Below, piece by piece: positions 56,901 through 64,000 of a stretch of DNA of 64,000 nucleotides. The translations under genes were made by a program, and so were the position numbers. Source of the DNA: Macrolepiota albuminosa (Eukaryota; Basidiomycota; Agaricomycetes; Agaricales; Agaricaceae); assembly GCA_027475525.1 (NCBI GenBank), contig JAMWFC010000049.1:497297-561296 (forward strand). The letters run 5' to 3'. The number at the start of each line of letters is the position of its first letter. Position 1 is the stretch's first letter. The notes under the pieces were generated by a model. That model worked only from the letters and a program-made list of their open reading frames with translations. It did no database searches and was not told where the DNA came from.

Positions 56901-59123
56901 CCAGGCTGCCGTGGTCGCCTAGAGAGTCCATCTGGTCCGTGGAAAGAGCTCTTGACATGAACCAGTTCAAAGTGAAACATGAGGATGGCGACTACCCACT
57001 GGTTCATGCTAGCGGATGGCTGGATGTCGGGATTCTGCAGCATGCCTTTGATGTACCTAGCGTCGACTTCCACAATCAGGTTCCGCACGCCAATCAAATA
57101 CATCTTTAGCGACCGGAAGGCTTTGAAGAGTCCATAGAGCTCTAGCTTAGGCTGACTGTAGCGAGATTCCCGGTCGTTTAGCGTGATAGACCCAAAGCGG
57201 TTGTAGCTCCATAGAGCTCTAGCTTAGGCTGACTGTAGCGAGATTCCCGGTCGTTTAGCGTGATAGACCCAAAGCGGTTGTAGCGTCGCTGTTTCCGATT
57301 GTCGCTAAGGCATTGGCACAAGAAGTAGCGTTTAGCGTGATAGACCCAAAGCGGTTGTAGCGTCGCTGTTTCCGATTGTCGCTAAGGCATTGGCACAAGA
57401 AGTAGCCAATGGCAATGTACGAGGTATCCACCGCCAAGATAACAGGGTCGGCAGAGCTATAGTCGATAGGAACTAGGGGTTTGGCATCTTGTAGAGCTTT
57501 TATTAAGTCTCGTTGTGCAGTGACCTGGTCTGGCCCAAATTCAAAGGGCTTGTTGGCGCGGGTGAGTCGGTTAAGAGCATGTGCGCGATGGGCAAAGTTT
57601 TTGACGAATATCCTGAGAACACCAACGGTACCGAGAAAGGCGCGAACTTCAGATAAGTTGCGGCAAGGACCCCATCGCTCCAGGAGTGCTAAGCGAGACT
57701 CGTCGGGAACACGACCGTCAGGAGTGCAGATGTGACCGAGTATTTTGAACCTTGGCGCGCATAAGAGGAGTTTGTGGCCGCTAAAGGTACCACCGCTATA
57801 CTTCATACGTTGGAGAACTCGATTGAGCAGCTGGAAAAACTCCCATAGTGCTAAGCGAATGTTGGAGTTGTCGGGATGGGTCGCCGGTAAGTTGTTTACG
57901 AGTCGCCAGTCTTTGGGACCTTTGACGCCAACGTCATCAATGAAGCTAAGGACATGGTGTGGTATCTCGGGTTGGAGGATGAAAGTAATGTCGTCATGGA
58001 ATATGGGGACTGAGTTTGTCCAGCCCATTGGCAAGGTAACTAGGCGCAAGGCGCCAAACGGAGTTTGGAAAGTAGTGAGGTTGCGGGAGGAAGGGTGTAT
58101 TAAGCGTTCATCGTAGCCAACGTAGAGATCAAGGGTGGCGCCACAAATGCGCCCGGCAAAGGACTCGGCAAAGTGGTCAGGGAAAGGCGGTACGCCAGAG
58201 TGTCGTATAGTAACTCTATTCAGCGGCTCAAGACTGTGGACTATGCGTAGATTGCCGTTCTTTTTGAGGACGCAGAACCAACGGGAGCGGTAAGAACTAT
58301 TGGAGGGCTCGTAGACGCCAGCCTTGATCTTGGTCCTAATGATTTGGCAGACCTCGGCTTCAATCCCAGGCGGTAACGGTCGGTTGTGCTCAGTCCACGG
58401 CACGTGGGGAATGGTCGGGATTACGACAGGCGGGAAGAAGTCCGTATGTAAGCTGCCGCGTTCTGAGTCCTCCCAAGCAAAGGCTTTGTCTTGCTTAGCG
58501 ATAAGATCAGTAAGGACGTTCAACTCATCTTTGGTCAAAAATCCTGTGTCGTGCTCCTTGGCGAACTGCTGTTGGCGTTCCTTGGTAAAACGTCCTGTGG
58601 GCTGAAAGGGTGGCGGATTCGGTGATAAGGCCGGCATGTCGGCAAGAGGGTCGCCAATGATCTGGCGCTCGATTCTAAAGGTCTCGGGAGAGTGCGTAGC
58701 GATGGGTTTTGTTTTAAGCACAACTGGCTTATATTTCTTTTTAACTTGTACCCCTTTCCTTTTGGGAGCGTTAGCTTGGTTATACACAGATGTGGAAAGG
58801 GGAACTGTAGCCTGAGGGGTGGCAAGTCCAAGAACGGCAGGAGACGAGGCTCCAGGAAGGGTAGTGAGATACATATCGGTAGACGCAATATTTTGAAATG
58901 ATTCAGAAGCGGTAAGGTACAAGTAGGCAAGAGAGGAGTCGGTAATGTTTTGATTTTTCTGGGAAAGCTCTGCGTCGGTAGTGGGTAAAGTAGTTAAAAC
59001 ATCTTGGTCAAGAAAAGCAGTAGACATAACAGTTACAAGACCAGTTGAATGGTCATATTCCAGCGTTAGCGCTACATCTCCGTGATCGTCGCCAATCACC
59101 TCCTCGATGGTCTGTGAAAACAC
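53928..59123 (-). CDS. pol: Pol polyprotein: reverse transcriptase, RNase H, integrase (interrupted)
   Basis: From 59123 the frame gives RT (…GVYEPSNSSYRSRWFCVLKK…, …ATLDLYVGYDERLIH…, …LRLVTLPMGWTNSVPIFHDD…, catalytic box FIDDVGVKGP), RNase H (…VILAVDTSYIAIGYFLCQ…, later …LYGL/…), a H2C2 zinc motif (H…H…CHLCQ), the integrase core and a C-terminal …MRPRYLGPLVVISRN… segment ending at 53928. Five 77-bp duplications and a solo LTR (1,056 bp plus 5-bp TSD) break it. Frame arithmetic shows that all pieces fall in one frame once these are discounted, giving about 1,249 residues. The first catalytic Asp of integrase reads Asn (AAT at 56115-56117, VNTMHM); the second Asp (IVTDNGAP) and the Glu (NGLVERPH) are kept. 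The RT box FIDD differs from the usual YXDD. Confidence 0.85.
54271..54275. repeat. Target site duplication of solo LTR, left (GCGCT)
   Basis: GCGCT at 54271-54275 is matched by GCGCT at 55332-55336, immediately outside the solo LTR. Confidence 0.9.
54276..55331 (-). mobile_element. Solo LTR nested in pol
   Basis: The 1,056-bp insert begins GATAACGCCAACTGTGG, matching in plan the GATGACGCCCAAAGTTTGG edge of the host LTR, and ends CCTATCA as the host LTR does. It also shares a GAGGAGTCCTG segment near 54355. Perfect GCGCT duplications flank it. Pol reads …ETEHSA|TIKDYNF… in frame across the site without it. It is therefore a solo LTR from a related, different Gypsy family, inserted in the same orientation and reduced by LTR-LTR recombination. 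It has its own repeated motifs, ACGGCGACC (about 54735-54815) and TAGCGC/GCGCTA. Confidence 0.88.
54735..54815 (+). repeat. Interspersed ACGGCGACC microrepeats in solo LTR
   Basis: CGGCGACC occurs four times, with two partial versions, within 80 bp at irregular spacing. Such clusters in LTRs can be factor-binding sites, but none is known for this one. Confidence 0.7.
55466..55743. repeat. Two overlapping 77-bp tandem duplications in pol
   Basis: First pair 55466-55542 / 55543-55619; second pair 55590-55666 / 55667-55743. The second begins inside the first, as expected for a very short contig (about 124 bp) with a 77-base overlap at both ends. Confidence 0.95.
56098..56251. repeat. 77-bp exact tandem duplication in pol (integrase)
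   Basis: Copies 56098-56174 and 56175-56251 are identical. They span the segment with the altered first catalytic residue of integrase. Confidence 0.95.
57131..57405. repeat. Two overlapping 77-bp tandem duplications in pol (RNase H)
   Basis: First pair 57131-57207 / 57208-57284; second pair 57252-57328 / 57329-57405. Again a short intermediate contig is implied. Confidence 0.95.
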
Positions 59124-59185
59124 CGGTGGGGAGGCTCGTTGGCGTGTTGGTCGGTAAACTCCGGGGGCTTAGCGCGGGCGCCTTT

Positions 59186-61408
59186 TCATTGTCCCCTGGG
59201 GAACGTTGGCACCGTTCGTCGGATTCCGGAATTGGGGTCGCTAATTGTGAGGGTCGTTTCCTCGTTGGTAACTGTCTTGACGACAGATCGCACCAAGACG
59301 TTGAAGGGTCTGCCAAGTAGCAAGTCGTATGCTGGGGAACGTAAGATGTGTATCTGAAGATAAAACGTAATGTCGCCAAGGGTGCACGGCACATTCTTGG
59401 CAAGTCCTAGGGATCTGTCTACCGTGCCGTTAGCACTCTGCATATTTAGTATAACGGTAGAGTCGTAAATAAGGCCCAGATCGTTAGCGACTTCAGCTGC
59501 CATAGAAATAATCTGAGACCCGCTATCCACAATTGCCTCTACCTCGTGCTTATTGTCTACGGTTAGCGCAACTGAGCGGATAGCGTGTGATTCTTGAGCG
59601 ACGGTAAGAATTGCGGGGTCTTCTCCATGGTCTACTGACCTAAGATAGGTCTCGACCGGGTCCACAGAGGTGGCGTTAGCGATGGAGTCGGCAAGAGGTT
59701 CATCGGTGTCCAGAGAGTCGACGGTAACAGAAAAACCAGGTAGGGCATTGTCGAGGTCCTCAACCTCGGCAACGGTTGTCGCCAAGGGACGTCGAGGGGT
59801 AACTGCCGTCTTGACCTGGTTGCGGACGTCGGGAGCAATACTACAAAGTTCTTCTACTGACAAGGTGACGGCGGTCTTCATAATGCGGCTAAATACGTGG
59901 TTTGATTTTTCGATGTCGAAAATTGGCGCAGTAGGTCGGTAGCCACCCTCAGGACGTTTCTCGGGAGCGGCAAAATTTTGTTGCGTGGGAGCATGATAAC
60001 GGTCGGGAATCCCTGAATAGGAATGAAGGGGCGGCAAAGGCGGTTCGGGAGCGGTAGCGGACGACGATGGTTCTGGGTTAGTGGCTGGCGGAGCGGCAGG
60101 AGGTGCGGCAGGAGCAGGTGTCGGTAATTTGCTAGCGGGAGGCATCGGCTTGTATCCTTTGAGAGGTTGTTTGGGCTGCTTAACTTCAACCCCATCAAAA
60201 ACCTGGTTCTTCAGCGAATCCAACTCCTGTTGCAGCTTGGCGATACGCTCTTCCCGCGAGAAAGTAGGGCGGTCGCCAATGCTGTCGAAATGTAGGACCT
60301 CGTGAACCATTTGCTGTTGCGTTGCCTGTTCAGGGTCGGGGTTGGCGTTGCCGGAAAGCGTGCCGGTAACGATCTGTCCTGGGTTGCGCCTATGCCACTC
60401 ATCAACTCGCTCCTGGAAGGACTTCTTGTCTGGGTAGTTGGGAATGATGGCGCCAGTGGTGAGGACTATTTTGCCGTCGATAGCCCGTCGAATCCTTCCT
60501 TGCCGAATGTAGTTTTCTAGGGTAACGCAGCGTTCTCTAGTCATAGTGTGGCCAATTTCCCCACAGAAGTGGCAAGGGCCAGGTGCGGGTACGTTAGCGG
60601 GTCGGTTAGCAGTGAGGTTGGTGGTGATCATGGTTTCAATACGCGTCATAGCGGAAGCGACAGCGGCGGTAATAGCAGCATTGAGCTCCTCTTTCTTAAC
60701 GAAGTCGGCAACAGGAGGCGGGATGGGAATTATACCGTTAGTTCGCTCAGGTGGTGGGCTCGTCCTAGCGCGCTGTAGTCCAACGCCAGTGTCCGTTCCC
60801 TTGAGAACCCATTTACCGGCTTCAAAGACGTCGGCAACGTTATAGGGCTCGTCTGGGTGATGAGCCTGATGAACTATCTCTAGGCGACGAGCTATGCGAG
60901 TCCAAAGCGAAGTCGGGATGCCTTGTTGGAAGAGGCGACGTTCCTCGTTAATGTATAGCTTGCCGTTCTGTACTAACCACCTAGCGATCTTCTGGAACTC
61001 GCGGTAATACGTGGAGAATGCGCCAAGAGAGGAGGTGCCACTGTCGAATGATTCCTGTACTAGTTTCTGGAGCTCGTTTACCGAGTATCGGGTAGCCTCT
61101 TCTGCGCCAGGGTACAACTGGATCACTGCCGTCTTCCAGTCCTCATACGAAGCGCCTTGGGCTGGAACTGGCGGTGTGGCAGGGACAAAGGCGGCAAACT
61201 CGGTCAAACCAGTTCACGTCTCTGCCGTGTCATATGATACGTATCTTGCCGCGTACTCCTTCATCTGCCTGTGGTCGGTAATGTTACAATCCCTGAATAA
61301 ATACTCCAATTCCTTAAAATACTGGGATAGCTCCCGTGGCTTGGACTCGTCCCATTTCGGTGCCGAGAAGTGGTTGTGTGGCGGCATGCGCTGGACTTGT
61401 TGTTCCAT
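59186..61408 (-). CDS. gag: Gag-protease polyprotein with one in-frame stop
   Basis: The ATG at 61406-61408 opens MEQQVQRMPPHNHFSAPKWD, continuing …LSQYFKELEYLFRDC…. A TGA at 61214-61216 interrupts the same frame, which continues with …LTEFAAFVPATPPVPAQG…. The capsid-like helical part (…FQKIARWLVQNGKLYINEER…) is followed by a zinc knuckle of the C-X2-C-X4-H type (CHFCGEIGHTMTRERC), Pro-rich linkers, and a retroviral-type aspartic protease with the active site EAIVDSGSQIISM and the flap/hydrophobic region …YDLLLGRPFNVLV…. It ends at TGA 59186-59188. RT lies in another frame about 20 bases further on. The premature stop is compatible with CGA to TGA, a CpG transition. Confidence 0.85.
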
Positions 61409-61733
61409 AGCGACTGTGTTGGCGAGTTCGGTTAGCGGTAGTGGGGAAGGGGTTCTAGGGATTGGCGACGGGGTAAGAGAGACGAGTTGTGAAAGAGGCG
61501 TTAGCGGAGTAATTGGGGTGATTGGTTGCGGTACGGTAAATGGCGACGCTAAGGGGTCGTCGGCGCTATAATTGAGGGAATGCGGGAAGAGATCAGGAAA
61601 TGCGTCTACAGTGGCGTTCTGTAGTTCCTGGGCAAGAGAGAGACCCGGTAAGGCACCAGGTGGTTGTGGGGTTGATGGGTGGGAAGGAGCTATGCCTTCT
61701 GCCGACTGGTCTAGCAGGCGGCGCCTACGCTGG

Positions 61734-61887
61734 AGACGGGTTTCTGGCAGAATTCTGCCCTAGAGATCCCTCGCGGTGGGCTCCAATTTGATGACGCCCA
61801 AAGTTTGGTCAGACGGGTTTCTGGCAGAATTCTGCCCTAGAGATCCCTCGCGGTGGGCTCCAATTTGATGACGCCCAAAGTTTGGTC
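61734..61887. repeat. 77-bp exact tandem duplication at PBS/5' LTR edge
   Basis: Copies 61734-61810 and 61811-61887 are identical. The duplicated unit contains the PBS and the first bases of the LTR, so a truncated second LTR edge (TGATGACGCCCAAAGTTTGG) appears at about 61789. Confidence 0.95.
61845..61862 (-). other. Primer binding site
   Basis: In element orientation TGGAGCCCACCGCGAGGG begins four bases after the 5' LTR. The leading TGG pairs with a tRNA CCA end. The implied tRNA 3' end (CCCTCGCGGTGGGCTCCA) contains a plausible T-arm/acceptor sequence. I could not assign the tRNA species. Confidence 0.75.
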
Positions 61888-62809
61888 AGCAACAAATGTA
61901 ACAATTGTGTTACCGTACCAAGAGTGTGCGTTGGGCACGCTATAAGTGATTTGAGGAGTCCCGGGCAGGTCCCAGAGAACACGTCTGTGAAAAAGGAGAA
62001 AAGTCGGTAACGGAGTCGGCAAGTGTAAAGCGCTAAGGTAAAGCGCCTAGGAAAGAGTGGTAAGCGAACACGGCAAAGGTAAGCGGCAAGAGCACGATAA
62101 GCTTAGCGAAGTCTAAGCGTCGATAATGCCTGCCGTAGTTGCAAGGCACGAGTATGTCGAGTATTGGCGAATGTCTGCAACTGCCGATGAGTTTGACGTT
62201 GCTGATCGTAGCGTAAATGAGCTCTTGAGCGTAAGGGAGACTGAGGAAAGGGGAGTAGTAAACTCTGGTCTATTGTTCTCTGATGATCATTGTACAAGTC
62301 GGTAAGTACTTTTATACTACAAAGAGTTCGCCGTCGCCAGTGGTCAAAGAGCGGTAAACTAGAAAATTTCATAGGGGTAGCTCCAACAGTTTCAGATCCC
62401 TGCCGTCCATTCAAGACCCTTAGCGCCACCAGGCGGCAGATCGCGGTGCTAAACCATCAGTCCATCACCCTTCTGTCTGTCCAAAAAGCTAAACGATGCC
62501 AGGTGCCAAATCGAAGCGCTAAGCGGTGTCGGACGCCAAGGTCAAACGCCAAGCTGTCCGTCAGTTTTTGATAGATGATCAGGCTTCTTGCTAAGCGCTG
62601 TCGTCAGTGACTGATGCCATCTGTCAGTTGTCATTCTTGCTGCCGTCGGCGCTATCATTGATCGGATCTGCTTCTTGCCGTGTCCGGCCGTCGGGAATGG
62701 CTTAAAATAGGTAGAACGCGTGCGCTAAGTTCGGAACGAGTGCAGCAAGGTTTCCGGAGCCGGTGCTGAGCCTGCCGTTGATGCGCCTAACCTGTATAGG
62801 GTCCTATCA
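61867..62809 (-). repeat. 5' LTR of the Gypsy element
   Basis: 943 bp, same length and ends as 49997-50939. In element orientation this copy drives gag-pol. It keeps some CGGCAA motifs that the left copy has lost by CpG transition (for example CACGGCAAAGG versus CACAGCAAAGG). Confidence 0.93.
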
Positions 62810-62814
62810 TTGGT
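62810..62814. repeat. Right target site duplication (TTGGT)
   Basis: TTGGT matches TCGGT at 49992-49996 except for a CpG to TpG change. All satellite units carry CTCGGTAATC here, which supports TCGGT as the original target. Confidence 0.85.
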
Positions 62815-64000
62815 AATCGCAACTCAATGCTTAATCCCAGCCTCAACCTCACTTCGTTCGGTTAAGGCCTCGGTAATCGCAACTCAATGCTTAATCCCAG
62901 CCTCAACCTCACTTCGTTCGGTTAAGGCCTCGGTAATCGCAACTCAATGCTTAATCCCAGCCTCAACCTCACTTCGTTCGGTTAAGGCCTCGGTAATCGC
63001 AACTCAATGCTTAATCCCAGCCTCAACCTCACTTCGTTCGGTTAAGGCCTCGGTAATCGCAACTCAATGCTTAATCCCAGCCTCAACCTCACTTCGTTCG
63101 GTTAAGGCCTCGGTAATCGCAACTCAATGCTTAATCCCAGCCTCAACCTCACTTCGTTCGGTTAAGGCCTCGGTAATCGCAACTCAATGCTTAATCCCAG
63201 CCTCAACCTCACTTCGTTCGGTTAAGGCCTCGGTAATCGCAACTCAATGCTTAATCCCAGCCTCAACCTCACTTCGTTCGGTTAAGGCCTCGGTAATCGC
63301 AACTCAATGCTTAATCCCAGCCTCAACCTCACTTCGTTCGGTTAAGGCCTCGGTAATCGCAACTCAATGCTTAATCCCAGCCTCAACCTCACTTCGTTCG
63401 GTTAAGGCCTCGGTAATCGCAACTCAATGCTTAATCCCAGCCTCAACCTCACTTCGTTCGGTTAAGGCCTCGGTAATCGCAACTCAATGCTTAATCCCAG
63501 CCTCAACCTCACTTCGTTCGGTTAAGGCCTCGGTAATCGCAACTCAATGCTTAATCCCAGCCTCAACCTCACTTCGTTCGGTTAAGGCCTCGGTAATCGC
63601 AACTCAATGCTTAATCCCAGCCTCAACCTCACTTCGTTCGGTTAAGGCCTCGGTAATCGCAACTCAATGCTTAATCCCAGCCTCAACCTCACTTCGTTCG
63701 GTTAAGGCCTCGGTAATCGCAACTCAATGCTTAATCCCAGCCTCAACCTCACTTCGTTCGGTTAAGGCCTCGGTAATCGCAACTCAATGCTTAATCCCAG
63801 CCTCAACCTCACTTCGTTCGGTTAAGGCCTCGGTAATCGCAACTCAATGCTTAATCCCAGCCTCAACCTCACTTCGTTCGGTTAAGGCCTCGGTAATCGC
63901 AACTCAATGCTTAATCCCAGCCTCAACCTCACTTCGTTCGGTTAAGGCCTCGGTAATCGCAACTCAATGCTTAATCCCAGCCTCAACCTCACTTCGTTCG
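62815..64000 (+). repeat. 60-bp satellite array, about 20 copies to window end
   Basis: The unit (AATCGCAACTCAATGCTTAA … CACTTCGTTCGGTTAAGGCC …) repeats with a period of exactly 60 bp and no visible variation up to the window edge. Each unit contains the inverted repeat CCTCAACC / GGTTAAGG around a TCACTTCGTTC loop. It is non-coding. The array continues beyond the window, so its size is unknown. Confidence 0.97.

Larger units (their letters stand above)
49997..62809 (-). mobile_element. Gypsy-type LTR retrotransposon with an antisense accessory gene
   Basis: A 12.8-kb element in minus orientation. Its parts, 5' to 3' along its own strand, are: LTR 61867-62809, PBS 61845-61862, gag-protease 61408-59186, RT-RNaseH-integrase 59123-53928 (with a nested solo LTR), opposite-strand accessory gene 51109-53504, PPT 50940-50950, LTR 49997-50939. 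The domain order RT-RNaseH-IN places it in the Ty3/Gypsy class. The 5-bp target duplication is TCGGT on the left and TTGGT on the right, the single difference being a CpG transition. LTR identity is about 98.7 percent by eye. It includes six of the thirteen 77-bp duplications, so its true length is about 460 bp shorter. Confidence 0.93.

Noticed and set aside
24690..61887. 77-bp duplications as biological microduplications or target-site footprints
   Set aside because: One constant length at thirteen unrelated sites, complete identity, and frame repair when one copy is ignored fit assembly overlap far better.
62815..64000. CRISPR array
   Set aside because: Whole 60-bp units are identical with no variable spacers, and the genome is eukaryotic; it is a satellite.
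62815..64000. Telomere repeat
   Set aside because: The unit is 60 bp and contains no TTAGGG-type hexamer runs.

Overview
The window is nuclear DNA of a filamentous basidiomycete, most likely a mushroom-forming Agaricomycete. Evidence: dense genes with many short GT-AG introns (about 45-70 nt), protein families typical of that class (a DUF7598-like membrane protein, fungal MUN/C2 protein, RNF216-like RBR ligase, CmcJ-like oxygenase, Gypsy elements) and a 5-bp-TSD LTR retrotransposon that shows CpG-type decay. No prokaryotic, organellar or CRISPR feature was seen. All coordinates are from hand translation and hand-placed splice sites; starts are less certain than stops.

Layout. 1-7.2 kb: partial gene end, DUF7598-like membrane protein (-), Munc13-like MUN/C2 protein (-, many exons, two microexons). 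7.2-10.4 kb: gene-poor. 10.4-13.5 kb: ER-lumen Hsp70 of the Lhs1/GRP170 type ending in HDEL (+). 14.9-16.5 kb: RBR E3 ubiquitin ligase (+). 17.4-20.8 kb: importin beta (-), head to head with LSm7 (+), only 60 bp between start codons. 21.7-25 kb: terminal uridylyltransferase / non-canonical poly(A) polymerase (-). 25.5-27.1 kb: kinase-like remnant. 27.5-30.4 kb: PAN3 (+). 32.7-36.8 kb: SET5-like lysine methyltransferase (-) divergent from the proteasomal deubiquitinase UBP6 (+). 37.1-40.4 kb: a CmcJ/AsaB-like oxygenase (-) and a decayed paralogue, with a coiled-coil ORF between. 42-46.5 kb: RING-CH membrane ligase (+), complex I subunit NDUFA6/B14 (-), PP28/PDAP1-like protein (+). 47-49.8 kb: AT-rich, gene-free block with two short CACTG-terminated elements. 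49.9-64 kb: a 60-bp satellite interrupted by a 12.8-kb Gypsy-type retrotransposon.

The retrotransposon is the most interesting object. It has two 943-bp LTRs, PBS and PPT, gag-protease and RT-RNaseH-integrase genes on the minus strand, and on the opposite strand an intact six-exon accessory gene whose protein carries a Zn2Cys6-like cysteine cluster. The hexamer CGGYAA (TTRCCG) is scattered through LTRs, coding and non-coding parts far more often than expected, on both strands. Every LTR-LTR difference I found is a CpG transition, which implies cytosine methylation. Together this suggests a hypothetical element-encoded CGG-binding factor with element-wide sites, comparable in logic to plant VANDAL anti-silencing proteins. 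A related 1,056-bp solo LTR sits inside pol with a perfect TSD.

A separate technical signal runs through 24.7-61.9 kb: thirteen exact tandem duplications, every one 77 bp. That constant length points to unmerged 77-mer overlaps from a de Bruijn assembly, not biology, and it breaks several reading frames (TUTase, PAN3 region, UBP6, pol) that close again when one copy is removed.
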